Shown: positions 49,586 through 58,948, counted from the first letter of the stretch. The stretch is DNA of 64,000 bases from MGBC163016 sp910588905 (GCA_948616985.1 CAPGDO010000001.1:124001-188000), one strand, 5' to 3'. The notes: generated by a model from the letters alone, not told the origin. Numbers and translations: made by a program.

Positions 49586-51445
49586 ATGGGAAGAAGCAGC
49601 ATCTGGGAGCGGGTGGCTCCGCTCCTCCGTCAGGTGGAAAGGCCTGGTCGCTATGCGGGAAGCGAATGGGGCGCCGCTCCCGTGTCGCGGGACGAGTTCG
49701 CCTTTTGCATGGTCTACCCGGATACCTATGAGCTTGGTCAAGCCAATCAGGCCATTCGCATCCTCCAGAATCGAGTGAATGATGAACCGGGTATGGCGGC
49801 AGAGCGGGCCTATCTGCCTGCGGCGGACATGGCTGATGCCATGCGCGCGGCTGACGTTCCGCTCTTCTCGTTGGAGAGCACCACTCCCTTGGCTGAATTC
49901 GACGTGATAGGCATCACGCTGCCCCATGAGCTCTGCGCCACCAACGTGTTGGAGGTGCTCAGCCTCTCTGGCATCCCCCTCTTCTCTGGGGACCGAAGCG
50001 AGGCCGACCCCATCATCTTGGGGGGAGGACCCTGTGCTTTCAATCCCGAGCCCTATTCCCGAGCCTTCGATGCCCTCCTCATAGGCGAGGGGGAGGGATC
50101 CTTGCCCGAGGCGTTGCGGTGCGTGCGCTCCCTCAGGGAAGAAGGCGCATCTCGCCAGGAGATCCTCGAGGCTTTGAGCCGGGTGGAAGGGACCTACGTA
50201 CCGTCTCTCTATGAGATGGATGGAGAGGCCGGGTGCTTGGTGCCCAAAGGAGCGGCCCCTCAGCAGGTGCGCAAGCGCATCTTCGACGGATTCGCGGATT
50301 CGGATGCCTGGGAGCCCATGGTGGTTCCCTTCGTGGAATGCGTCCATGACCGGTTGAACGTGGAAGTGCTCAGGGGGTGCTCCCGCGGGTGCAGGTTCTG
50401 CCAAGCGGGCATGATCTACCGCCCGGTCCGAGAGCGGTCTGCTGACAACATCATCAGCGCCGTCGAGCGGGGGATCGCAGAGACGGGCTACGAGGAGGTC
50501 AGCTTGACCTCGCTCTCTACCACTGACCATTCTCAGATATCCTCCATCCTGAGCCGCTTGAACGATCGCTTCGAGGGGACCGGGGTGCGCCTGTCCATCC
50601 CCTCCCAGCGCTTGGACTCCTTCGGGGTGAGCATGGCAAGCCTCGTGGCGGGTCAGAAGCGGGGTGGCCTCACCTTCGCTCCGGAGGCAGGTACCCAGCG
50701 CTTGCGGGACGTCATCAATAAGAACGTCACAGAACAGGATCTGATGAGCGCCGTGGATGCCGCCTTGGAAGCAGGGTGGCAGCGAGTGAAGCTCTATTTC
50801 ATGGTGGGATTGCCCACGGAGACGGATGAGGATGTGCGGCAGATCGGCCGGTTGGCGAGCGATGCCTTCGCTCGGATGCGCGAGGCTACGCCTCCCTCCG
50901 ATCGGGGTCGACTGAAGATGACCGTGGCAGTGGCCGTTTTCGTGCCCAAGGCTCACACTCCCTTCCAGTGGGAGGGGCAGGTCAGCCCCGAAGAAGCGCG
51001 TCGACGGGTGCAGCTGATCAAGGAAGCCGTTCGCTTCAAGGCGGTGCGCGTGGATTACCATGAGCCCAAGACCAGCTTCTTGGAGGCGGTCATGAGCCGG
51101 GGCGGCCGTGAGGTGGCGCTCTTGGTGGAAGAGGCTTGGAAGGCCGGCGCGCGGTTCGATGCCTGGACCGAGCACTTCTCAGAGGATGCCTGGAGGCAGG
51201 CAGCGGAGAAGACGGGGGTCGATATGGAAGCGGTGGCCTTGAGCCCCTTCGCTCTGGATGACCCCCTGCCTTGGGACCATATAGATGCTGGGGTATCCAA
51301 GCGCTTCCTGGCCAAAGAGCATGAGCGGGCCCATGCTGGCAGGGCCACAGAGGATTGCACCTTCGGTCCCTGTACGGTGTGCGGCATCTGCGAAGAGCCC
51401 CGCAGCGGTCTGGCGCTCCAAGCTGAGAGGGGGTCCCATGGCTGA
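49586..51445 (+). CDS. B12-binding-type radical SAM protein (TIGR03960-like)
   Basis: 619 residues. It has a Rossmann-like N-terminal part (FAFCMVYPDTYELG, PIILGGGPCAFNPEPYSRAF in outline) and a radical SAM domain with RGCSRGCRFCQAG, the CxxxCxxC motif, near residue 288. Residues EAGTQRLRDVINKNV and PTETDEDV follow, as in this family. Chemistry and substrate are not established. The ATG at 49586 gives the family N-terminus; a start 66 nt upstream would overlap the previous gene. It pairs with the next gene, as in many Gram-positive genomes. Confidence 0.88.
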   Translation: MGRSSIWERVAPLLRQVERPGRYAGSEWGAAPVSRDEFAFCMVYPDTYELGQANQAIRILQNRVNDEPGMAAERAYLPAADMADAMRAADVPLFSLESTTPLAEFDVIGITLPHELCATNVLEVLSLSGIPLFSGDRSEADPIILGGGPCAFNPEPYSRAFDALLIGEGEGSLPEALRCVRSLREEGASRQEILEALSRVEGTYVPSLYEMDGEAGCLVPKGAAPQQVRKRIFDGFADSDAWEPMVVPFVECVHDRLNVEVLRGCSRGCRFCQAGMIYRPVRERSADNIISAVERGIAETGYEEVSLTSLSTTDHSQISSILSRLNDRFEGTGVRLSIPSQRLDSFGVSMASLVAGQKRGGLTFAPEAGTQRLRDVINKNVTEQDLMSAVDAALEAGWQRVKLYFMVGLPTETDEDVRQIGRLASDAFARMREATPPSDRGRLKMTVAVAVFVPKAHTPFQWEGQVSPEEARRRVQLIKEAVRFKAVRVDYHEPKTSFLEAVMSRGGREVALLVEEAWKAGARFDAWTEHFSEDAWRQAAEKTGVDMEAVALSPFALDDPLPWDHIDAGVSKRFLAKEHERAHAGRATEDCTFGPCTVCGICEEPRSGLALQAERGSHG

Positions 51446-52067
51446 GGCTCGTACCTTCCGCCTTCGCGTCCGCTATGGCAAAGCGGGGCGGCTCTCCATG
51501 CTCTCTCACCTGGAGATCACCCATGCCCTTGAGCGCCTCGTGCGCCGCAGTGGTCTCCCTTTCGCGCTCTCCCAGGGGTTCTCTCCTCATATGAAGATCG
51601 CGTTCGGGCCAGCCTTGCCGGTAGGGGTAGGGGGAACGGATGAGGTGTTCGATGTGACGCTCACCGCCTATGTCGCTCCCGAGAAGGCCCTTGGCGCCCT
51701 CAAGGCGTGCGCGCCCTCTGATCTGATGCCTCGGGCTTGCGCCTATGTGGAACCCCAGGCTCCGGCGGCATCGGTGGCCTTCCCAGTGAGCAGCTACGAG
51801 GTGCGCCTCTCCTGTCCTTTGGAGAGCCTGCGCGTGCCCGAGTCGGTCACCCTCGTGCGCAAAGGGAAGGAGAAGGAGCTTCGGTGCGTTGACTTCTTGG
51901 AGGGTGAGCCCGGGCTCACGTCGGAAGGGTTCACGTTCGCTCTCAGATCCAAGGATACCGGTTCGCTTCGCGCTGATGCCTTCGCCTCTGCTCTCCTTGC
52001 GGAGAGCTGTGGGGAAGGGGCAGCGCCCGCCATCGTCTCCTTCACCCGGTGCGCTCTGAGCGCTTAG
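51438..52067 (+). CDS. TIGR03936/DUF2344-family radical SAM-linked protein
   Basis: 209 residues. It starts TFRLRVRYGKAGRLSMLSHLE and contains FALSQGFSPHMKIAFGPALP, the hallmark of the TIGR03936 family, which in other species is fused to or follows the TIGR03960 radical SAM protein. The ATG at 51438 overlaps the preceding gene by 8 nt. Function unknown. RNase G (rng) and rplU-rpmA often come next in other genomes, but cydDC follows here. Confidence 0.85.
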   Translation: MAEARTFRLRVRYGKAGRLSMLSHLEITHALERLVRRSGLPFALSQGFSPHMKIAFGPALPVGVGGTDEVFDVTLTAYVAPEKALGALKACAPSDLMPRACAYVEPQAPAASVAFPVSSYEVRLSCPLESLRVPESVTLVRKGKEKELRCVDFLEGEPGLTSEGFTFALRSKDTGSLRADAFASALLAESCGEGAAPAIVSFTRCALSA

Positions 52068-52072
52068 CCGCC

Positions 52073-55000
52073 ATGGGGGATGATGGCCTCAGGGGCATCC
52101 AGGGGGTGCGCGCCCAACGTGGCATCTGCCTTGCCCTCTCCTTGGCATCAGCGGTGCTCATCTGCGCTCAATGCGCTGCCTTGGGCTTCGCCATCACCTC
52201 GCTCTGGCAGGGGGTCCCGCTCGGTGAGGTGATCTGGGCAGTGCTCGGGTTCATCAGTTGTTTTGCAGGTCGTTTGGGGCTTTCTGCCCTGGAGGACTTC
52301 CTCTCCTGCCGCTTCGCCTTCCATGCGTCCGGCAAGCTGGAACGGGAGTACCTGAATGCCCTTGCCTTCTCGGGGCCTGCTCTCGTTCAGCGGTTCGGTC
52401 CTGCTTCGAGCGTCCTTGCCGCTACCGCTGACATCACGAAGGTCCGGGACTATATCGCGAGCATCCTGCCCAAACAGGTTGCCATGGTGGCCGTCCCCTT
52501 GGCGCTCTGCGTTGCCATCTTCGCCTTCGACGAGGTGAGCGGATTCATCGTGGCTGTCTGCTTTCCGTTCATCATCATCTTCATGCGCCTGGTGGGACAC
52601 ACCGCCTCCGATGATGCTGCCCGGCGTCACGAGGGCTTTGCCCAGATGTCCGATCATTTCATGGACGCTCTCCGCGGGCTGTCCACCTTGCGGGTCTTCG
52701 GTCGTGCCCAGGGCTATGGGAAGGCTGTGTTCGCGGCTTCAGAGGAATACCGCCGCCAGGTGATGCGCACCTTGCGCACGGCAACGCTCTCCAGCACGGT
52801 GCTGGATATCTTCGCCACCTGTGGGCTGGCGGCCGTTGCCATCATGTTGGGGTTCCGCTTGGTGGAGGGCGAGGTGGGCTTCTTCCCTGCCCTTTGCGTC
52901 CTGCTCTTGGTACCCGAGTTCTTCATCCCCATCCGTCGTTTCGCGAAGGGCTTCCACGCTAGCTTGGAGGGGAAGTCGGCCCTGGCCCAGGTGCGCCAGG
53001 CCATCGGCTTTGCAACGGATGCCGCCTCCCGGCAGGTGGGCTATGAGAGCATGGAGAACGAACCGGACCTGATCTGCGCTCTGGGCCGCTCGGACCTTCC
53101 TCGCATCAGGTTCGAAGGCGTGCGGTTCTCCTATGGTGGCGGCCCTCATATCCTCAAGGATGCCACCTTCGATCTGGGAGAGGCCCGGCTCGTGGTGGTC
53201 ACGGGGCCCAGTGGCGCGGGAAAATCAACGCTTTTGGATATCCTGGCTGGCTTCACTGACCCTACCAGTGGCCACATCTGCGTGAACGGCGCGGAGGCGG
53301 AAACGCTGAAACGGGCGGATTGGCATTCCCATGTGGCATACATCCCTCAGCGACCTCATATCTTCAATGGCTCTTTGAGGGACAATGTGCGTCTCTTGGA
53401 TCCGAAGGCCACTGATGAGCGGATCGCTGATGCCCTGCACCAGGTGGGATTGGGGCGGCTGGTGGAGGAAGGGGAGGGCCTGGATGCGCTGCTCGGCGAA
53501 GGGGGGCGCCCGCTTTCGGGGGGAGAGGCCCATCGGGTGGCTCTGGCCCGGGCTTTGGCGGATCCGGGGCGCAGGGTGGTGGTGCTGGACGAGCCCACGG
53601 CCCATCTGGATATCCTCACTGAATATGACCTGGAGCGTACGCTCCAAGAGGCCTTCGCTTCCAAGCTGGTCATCATGGCCACCCATCGCCTGCGCTGGAC
53701 GGAGCGGGCTGATGTGAACCTCGTGGTGGAAGGCGGTCGGGTCAGGATGGAGGGCCCTCGCACCCAGACCCAAGGGATGGAGGATGATCTGGATTGGTTC
53801 AGGGCCCATATGCCCAAGAGGGGAAGCGAAGGGATGGTCGACGGGTCCGTTGCGTCCACCTCACCCCAGAGAGAGGAGTCCTTCGATGGGAATGCATCCG
53901 TCGCTGCTCCCCAGGGTGTTCCGTCCCTTGGGCGCATGCTCTTTCGCAATCACGCCGGTCTGGCGCTTCTTTCCATCCTGCTCTCGGTGGTGGCAGCGCT
54001 CTTCGCATCTGCGCTGATGTTCACCTCCGGCTATATGATCTCCTTGGCGGCGGCCATCCCCTTCACTGTCCTCGCTTTGCATCTGCCCTCCATCCTCGTA
54101 CGTATCTTCGGTGTGGGCAAGCCTCTCATAGACTACATCGAACGGCTGCTGGGCCATGATTGGGTCCTGCGCGCGACCAGCCTGCTCAGGCGGCGGCTCT
54201 TCGAGGCAGTGGAGCGCCGGGAAGGGGTGCAGCGCACCTTCAAGCTGGGGGATGTGCTGGCAACGCTGGCTGAGGATATCGCGGCTGTCCAGGATCTCTT
54301 CCTGCGCTGCGCTTTCCCCTTGGCCTGCGCGCTCATCTTGGTGCTGATCGTGCCCTTGGCGGCTTCGTTCGCCTCAGGGCTTCTCGGGGCGGCTCTCTTC
54401 GCCCTGATGCTCTTGGCTACGGTGGGGATCGGTGTGGGGGCGCTCTTGCTGGACCGGAGGAGGCTTGACGAGGCCCAGGCTACCACGCGCTCCCTTTACG
54501 GCATCCTGACCGATCATGTCCTGGGGATCCGGGATGTGATCCTCTCTGGCCAGGGGAGCGCTTTTGCCGAGCGCATAGCTCGGGTCCATGAACGCTCTGA
54601 TGGCCTCGAGCGCTCTCTGGCAGCCCGCAAGCGCCTGCGCTCCTTCGCCTGCCAGCTGCTGATGGGCTTCGCGGTCGTCTTCTGCCTCATCTGGTCCTCT
54701 CAGGCTTTCACCCTTGCTCCTGAGGGCGTGCCGTTCGCGCAGGGAGGGCAGGAAGGGATGCTGGTGGATCTGCTTGCGAACCTGGCTCCCACCGGGGAGG
54801 CTCCTTGGCCGCCCAACTGGATAGCTGCCTTCTCCATCTGCCTCTTCCCGCTGATCGAATTCCTGCTGCCTGCCACAGAGGCGTTCTTGGAGGGGCATGC
54901 GACCCGCCAGGGTGCCCAGCGCCTAGGGGTTATCCTGGGAGGCGCCGATGGTCCTGCCCGCGCCGCTCATGCCCATGCCGCACCTGTCCAGGATGCATCT

Positions 55001-55606
55001 TGGGCTGTTGAGATGGAAGGGGTGGGCCTGTCGTTTCCGGGATGCTCTCGTCCTGCGCTCTGCGGCCTGGACCTTCGCATCCCAAAGGGGAGCCTCACTG
55101 CCGTGGTCGGTCCGAGCGGGGCAGGGAAGAGCACCTTCGCGAAGCTCATCGCCTGCGTCCTTAGGCCCACCGTTGGCACCGTGCGCACCCAGGGCAGCGT
55201 CGGGTTGATAGAGCAGGATGCCTATGTGTTCCACAAGAGCTTGCGGGAGAACCTCCTGATAGCCGATGGTACGGCGACGGATGACCGGTTGGTGCGCGTG
55301 CTGGGCCAGGTGGGGCTCTCGGGGCTGTTGGAGCGGCTGCCGAAGGGGTTGGACAGCCTGCTGGCCCCGGGGGGAGAGGATGTCTCGGGGGGTGAGGCCT
55401 GTCGCATCACTGTAGCCCGAGCGCTGCTGGCAGGGTTCGATACCATCATCCTTGACGAGCCGTTCCGAGCACTGGACCCTGATACCGAACGGGCCGTCAT
55501 GGATACCATTCAGGAGACCCTGGCTGATAAGACGGTGATCGTCATAACCCATCATATCCAGGATATCCGTCGCTTCGATGATGTCATCTTCATGGCCGCT
55601 CCGTGA
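52073..55606 (+). CDS. cydDC: Fused CydD-CydC thiol ABC exporter
   Basis: About 1177 residues, two complete ABC half-transporters in one chain. The first half (CydD-like) has a six-helix domain, then Walker A GPSGAGKST, signature LSGGEAHRVALARAL and Walker B VLDEPTAHLD. The second half (CydC-like) has its own membrane domain, Walker A GPSGAGKST, VSGGEACRITVARAL and IILDEPFRALD. CydDC exports cysteine and glutathione and is needed for assembling cytochrome bd oxidase. cydAB is not in the window. The ATG at 52073 is taken; a GTG at 52049 overlapping the previous gene is possible. Confidence 0.85.
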   Translation: MGDDGLRGIQGVRAQRGICLALSLASAVLICAQCAALGFAITSLWQGVPLGEVIWAVLGFISCFAGRLGLSALEDFLSCRFAFHASGKLEREYLNALAFSGPALVQRFGPASSVLAATADITKVRDYIASILPKQVAMVAVPLALCVAIFAFDEVSGFIVAVCFPFIIIFMRLVGHTASDDAARRHEGFAQMSDHFMDALRGLSTLRVFGRAQGYGKAVFAASEEYRRQVMRTLRTATLSSTVLDIFATCGLAAVAIMLGFRLVEGEVGFFPALCVLLLVPEFFIPIRRFAKGFHASLEGKSALAQVRQAIGFATDAASRQVGYESMENEPDLICALGRSDLPRIRFEGVRFSYGGGPHILKDATFDLGEARLVVVTGPSGAGKSTLLDILAGFTDPTSGHICVNGAEAETLKRADWHSHVAYIPQRPHIFNGSLRDNVRLLDPKATDERIADALHQVGLGRLVEEGEGLDALLGEGGRPLSGGEAHRVALARALADPGRRVVVLDEPTAHLDILTEYDLERTLQEAFASKLVIMATHRLRWTERADVNLVVEGGRVRMEGPRTQTQGMEDDLDWFRAHMPKRGSEGMVDGSVASTSPQREESFDGNASVAAPQGVPSLGRMLFRNHAGLALLSILLSVVAALFASALMFTSGYMISLAAAIPFTVLALHLPSILVRIFGVGKPLIDYIERLLGHDWVLRATSLLRRRLFEAVERREGVQRTFKLGDVLATLAEDIAAVQDLFLRCAFPLACALILVLIVPLAASFASGLLGAALFALMLLATVGIGVGALLLDRRRLDEAQATTRSLYGILTDHVLGIRDVILSGQGSAFAERIARVHERSDGLERSLAARKRLRSFACQLLMGFAVVFCLIWSSQAFTLAPEGVPFAQGGQEGMLVDLLANLAPTGEAPWPPNWIAAFSICLFPLIEFLLPATEAFLEGHATRQGAQRLGVILGGADGPARAAHAHAAPVQDASWAVEMEGVGLSFPGCSRPALCGLDLRIPKGSLTAVVGPSGAGKSTFAKLIACVLRPTVGTVRTQGSVGLIEQDAYVFHKSLRENLLIADGTATDDRLVRVLGQVGLSGLLERLPKGLDSLLAPGGEDVSGGEACRITVARALLAGFDTIILDEPFRALDPDTERAVMDTIQETLADKTVIVITHHIQDIRRFDDVIFMAAP

Positions 55607-55639
55607 GGGTTCCGGAGATGATCCTCATCGTGGGTTCGC

Positions 55640-56434
55640 TCATACGGATAGTGCCCAGAAGTTGCGGGCTTGGGAGATGATGGTATCCAGATCCCATCTC
55701 TGCTTGCTGCGCTCGGGGGAATTGGGGTCGCGCACTTCTATGGCATCCGGATCGTCGCCGCCAGCCAGCAGGATGAAATGCCCATCAGTGGTGAAATCCC
55801 CTGGCCCGACGCAGCCTATGACCGGGTGGCCCATGCGCAGCTGGGTCATGATGACATCGCTGCTGGCAGGTAGCTCCCGAGAGCGCATCCCCAGCTTCTG
55901 CGCACCTTCCTCCATGAAGCTCCAGCTGGTGGCACCGGCATCTACGAACCCGTGGTCTTCGCTGAAGCGGCTCATCTCTACCGGCCCCAAAGAGGTCTTG
56001 CCTGTGAGGTAGATATAGGCCATGGAAAGGGCCGTAGGACCACAGCCGTGGGTGCTGATCGTGGCACCGGCATAGGGCTCCTGGGCCCAGGCCTCGTCGA
56101 TCTGATAGAGGTAGGGCATCTCCCCGCGCTTCCATTGGGATACCGGCGTGCTCAGCCTTCCCGAGCGGCTCTCCTGACCAGAGAGTGCGCTACCCGTTGC
56201 ATTCGCTGATCCCAGCAGCCCGCTATCCTTCACGGTGGTGAGCACCATACCCAATAGGATGACAGCGAAGGCCAATGACGCCACCATGGCTATGGCTTTG
56301 AGCACGGGTAGCGGCGCTGGCTGGGTAGGCGTGGGGCGATAGGGAACGTTCCGTTCGGAACAGGTGGGAGCAACGCTCCGAGTTCGGTACCGAGGGTTGT
56401 AGTTGAGGGTAGGGGGAGGCGGATAGGTGCCCAT
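55640..56434 (-). CDS. Membrane-anchored C39-like cysteine peptidase
   Basis: 264 residues. A Pro-rich cytoplasmic start (PYRPTPTQPAPLP) leads to one membrane helix (AIAMVASLAFAVILLGMVL), then an extracytoplasmic peptidase_C39_2-type domain. The candidate Cys is in THGCGPTALSMAYIYLTG, the His in DGHFILLAGG, and an Asp in VRDPNSPERSKQ. Such proteins may process peptides or wall fragments. The ATG at 56434 follows AAAGGAG at 5 nt; a start 21 nt upstream was set aside. It is transcribed divergently from the VanRS-like pair, 161 bp away. Confidence 0.75.
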   Translation of the reverse strand: MGTYPPPPTLNYNPRYRTRSVAPTCSERNVPYRPTPTQPAPLPVLKAIAMVASLAFAVILLGMVLTTVKDSGLLGSANATGSALSGQESRSGRLSTPVSQWKRGEMPYLYQIDEAWAQEPYAGATISTHGCGPTALSMAYIYLTGKTSLGPVEMSRFSEDHGFVDAGATSWSFMEEGAQKLGMRSRELPASSDVIMTQLRMGHPVIGCVGPGDFTTDGHFILLAGGDDPDAIEVRDPNSPERSKQRWDLDTIISQARNFWALSV

Positions 56435-56583
56435 GGGTGCTCCTTTCTCAGGCAAGCCTCATATCAGGGCCTGAGAGAACCCTATCCGACCGTCCCCTTA
56501 ACCTTCCCATAGCGAAATCCTAAGATTTCCTTAATTCGCGTCTCGGAGGAGCATTCTGGTCAGATGAAACCCCTCTTGGCCTC

Positions 56584-56589
56584 TACAAT
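56584..56589 (+). promoter_or_regulatory. -10 box of the response regulator gene, leaderless layout
   Basis: TACAAT ends six bases before the ATG at 56596, so the transcript would begin at or beside the start codon. No ribosome binding site precedes the ATG. Confidence 0.5.
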
Positions 56590-56595
56590 GGGCTC

Positions 56596-57330
56596 ATGGA
56601 TAACCCTTCGAACAAGCGCATCCTGGTAGTGGATGATGAAGTGGCCATCGCTGATCTAGTGGCCAGCATCTTCCAAGGGGAAGGATTCTCTGTCCGGGCA
56701 TGCTATGGGCCCGAAGAGGCCTTGGAGGCGGTCCGCTCCGAGGCGTTCGACCTCGCCCTCATAGATATCATGATGCCGGGGATGGATGGCCTTGAGCTCC
56801 TTCCCAAGCTGAGAGCAGCTTCAACTCCCATGCCTGTCATCTTCCTCACCGCCAAGGATGAAGAAGCCGATATCGTGGTGGGCTTTGCTTTGGGAGCGGA
56901 GGATTACGTGACGAAGCCCTTCAAGCCGCGAGAGTTGGTGGCCCGGGTGAGGGCGCGGCTCCGGCGCGGGGAAGGCTCATCCTCTAAAGAGAACTCGCAC
57001 GAGTTGGCCCAGCTATCCAACGCGGGCATCACCATGGAGGTCAAGGCCCATCAAGCCTTTCTCCACGATATCCCGCTTGCTCTTACCCCGAAGGAGTTCG
57101 GCATCCTGCAGCTGCTGCTTTCGCGCCAGGGGGAACCCGTTTCGGCCAAGGAGCTCTATGAGCAGGTGTGGCAGGAGCCAGCCAACGCCTCATCCACGAA
57201 CACGATCATGGTGCACATCCGTCATCTGCGTCAGAAGCTGGCGCACATAGATTCATCCGTGGAATTCATCCAAACGGCCTGGGGTGTGGGGTATAGGATC
57301 GCGAAGGGCCCGGAGAGGGATCGACCATGA
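56596..57330 (+). CDS. OmpR-family response regulator (VanR-like)
   Basis: 244 residues. The receiver domain (8-125) has the acidic pair in VVDDE, the phospho-acceptor Asp in LALIDIMMPGMDG, Thr in LTAKDEE and Lys in VTKPFKPREL. The C-terminal winged helix (145-240) has LTPKEFGILQLLLSRQGEPVS and NTIMVHIRHLRQKL. It is the partner of the kinase encoded next (4-nt overlap), whose sequence resembles VanS. Probable targets include its own promoter and the divergent peptidase gene. Confidence 0.92.
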   Translation: MDNPSNKRILVVDDEVAIADLVASIFQGEGFSVRACYGPEEALEAVRSEAFDLALIDIMMPGMDGLELLPKLRAASTPMPVIFLTAKDEEADIVVGFALGAEDYVTKPFKPRELVARVRARLRRGEGSSSKENSHELAQLSNAGITMEVKAHQAFLHDIPLALTPKEFGILQLLLSRQGEPVSAKELYEQVWQEPANASSTNTIMVHIRHLRQKLAHIDSSVEFIQTAWGVGYRIAKGPERDRP

Positions 57331-58826
57331 GGGGCGAGCGGTACTCTGACCAGGCGCGTCTGCTTCGGCGGCGGCTCTCCTTGAAGCTGCTACGGGACTG
57401 GCTCATCTATACCGTGCTCTTCGCTTCCGCAGCCTTGGTGCTCAATGCCATGCTGGTGCCGCGCATCGCTGATGATATCGCCGATGCCACCTCCGAATGG
57501 CGTTACTGGGACCTTGCTGACTATTCTCTAGAGACCTGTCTGGATGGGCTGGATGGGCATCTCTTGGCGATGCAAGAGCCAAGCGCGGATCCCGCTGAAG
57601 ACGAAGAGCGCCGTCAAAGCATCCTCTATGAGATAGAGCTTGCCTTCGAGATCATGGCGGCCAAGGGGACGCCCCCTGAAGACATCTTGGCTGAAGGCTC
57701 CATCAGTCAAGATGCCACCGAAGAGCTGGCTCCTTCCACCCATCTGCTCGTGACTTTGGATGGGTCACGGCCCCAGTGGTTGACGCTGGATGAGCTGCGT
57801 CAGCAGCTCATCTACAAGGATGCCTTGAGCAATGGCTCTTCTTGGGAGGATTGGCAGTTCTATTCCACCGAGTCCACCGTCGAAGGGCGGGACCTCTCGG
57901 TCTATAAGGGCATCCGTGCGTTCAAGCTACCCGTCGCCCTCGGGTCCTATCTATTGGGTTGCATCCTGGTGGTGCTGGTGGGGTTCGGAAGGTCCCTTCG
58001 CTATTTCGATGAGCTCTCCCGGGCCGTGGGCGGTCTGTTGTCCGACAAGGGAAAGCCCGTGGAGCTCTCGCGGGACTTGGTTATCACCCAGAGTGAATTG
58101 AACGACATCCGCCTGTCATCCTTGGCTGATGAGCGGGCGGCGAAGGCGGCAGAGCAGCGCAAGGATGAGCTGGTGGCCTATCTAGCCCATGACATCAAGA
58201 CACCCCTCACCTCCGTGCTCGGCTATCTGCTGCTCTTGGATGAGGCTCCCGATATGGCTCCGGACACCCGCAGGCGCTACATCAAGACGGCGGTTGATAA
58301 GGCAGAGCGCCTGGAGGGCCTGATCGATGAGTTCTTCGAGATTACCCGCTATAACCTCCAGTCCATCCCCATAGAGCGAGAGCAGGTCGATCTCACGATG
58401 CTCTGCCAGCAGGTGGCCGATGAATCCTTCCCAGAGGCAGAGGCGCGTTCTTTGACGCTGGCCGTGACGGGCCCGAAGGAGGCGAAGGCCTTCGTGGATC
58501 CAGGCAAGCTGGCCCGGGCGGTGGGGAACGTGGTGCGCAATGCCGTTGCTTTCGCCGACAGCGGCACGGCAGTCGATATCAGCCTCAAGCCGGACGCAGA
58601 CCAATGGAGGCTGACCATAGCGGACCAAGGCAAGGAGATATCCCCTGCGCACCTGGAGAGCATCTTCGAGAAGTTCTATCGGGAGGATGCCTCCCGATCT
58701 TCTGCTTATGGCCGGGCGGGGCTCGGGTTGGCTATCGCCAAGGAGATCGTCTTGGCCCATAAGGGCACCATCACCGCAACCAGCGAAGAAGGCCTCACTG
58801 CCTTCATCATCACGCTACCCCGATGA
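57327..58826 (+). CDS. VanS-like sensor histidine kinase
   Basis: 499 residues. One helix near the N-terminus (LIYTVLFASAALVLNAML), about 150 extracytoplasmic residues and a second helix (ALGSYLLGCILVVLVGF) precede a HAMP-like linker. The H-box reads YLAHDIKTPLTSVLGYL, followed by LIDEFFEITRYNLQSIP. Both are close to the same stretches in VanS of glycopeptide-resistant enterococci. The N-box (VGNVVRNAVAFA), G1 and G2 (AGLGLAIAKEIV) are intact. It likely senses a wall-related signal. No vanH, vanA or vanX-type gene is seen in the window. Confidence 0.9.
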   Translation: MRGERYSDQARLLRRRLSLKLLRDWLIYTVLFASAALVLNAMLVPRIADDIADATSEWRYWDLADYSLETCLDGLDGHLLAMQEPSADPAEDEERRQSILYEIELAFEIMAAKGTPPEDILAEGSISQDATEELAPSTHLLVTLDGSRPQWLTLDELRQQLIYKDALSNGSSWEDWQFYSTESTVEGRDLSVYKGIRAFKLPVALGSYLLGCILVVLVGFGRSLRYFDELSRAVGGLLSDKGKPVELSRDLVITQSELNDIRLSSLADERAAKAAEQRKDELVAYLAHDIKTPLTSVLGYLLLLDEAPDMAPDTRRRYIKTAVDKAERLEGLIDEFFEITRYNLQSIPIEREQVDLTMLCQQVADESFPEAEARSLTLAVTGPKEAKAFVDPGKLARAVGNVVRNAVAFADSGTAVDISLKPDADQWRLTIADQGKEISPAHLESIFEKFYREDASRSSAYGRAGLGLAIAKEIVLAHKGTITATSEEGLTAFIITLPR

Positions 58827-58852
58827 AGGGGCGCACGACGCTCCCTTCCATC

Positions 58853-58878
58853 AGAAGGCTGAGCCTGGGGGGCCTTCT
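58853..58878 (+). terminator. Possible terminator hairpin after the kinase gene
   Basis: AGAAGGC (58853-58859) and GCCTTCT (58872-58878) pair around a 12-nt loop, flanked by GAAGGGG/CCCCTTC further out. No U-run follows, so the call is tentative. Confidence 0.35.
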
Positions 58879-58919
58879 CGTCCCCTTCGGGCCTGCCGGA
58901 GAAGATGGGATCTCCATCC

Positions 58920-58948
58920 TTTTCATCCCACGCGTTTGAGGCTATCAT
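58920..58948 (+). promoter_or_regulatory. Promoter of the small membrane protein gene, leaderless layout
   Basis: TTTTCA (58920-58925) and TATCAT (58943-58948) are 17 nt apart, and the ATG at 58956 begins 8 bases after the -10, so the RNA would start at the start codon. Confidence 0.45.

Noticed and set aside
49343..51175. 610-codon minus-strand frame opposite the radical SAM gene
   Set aside because: A shadow frame; the plus-strand gene has clear motifs.
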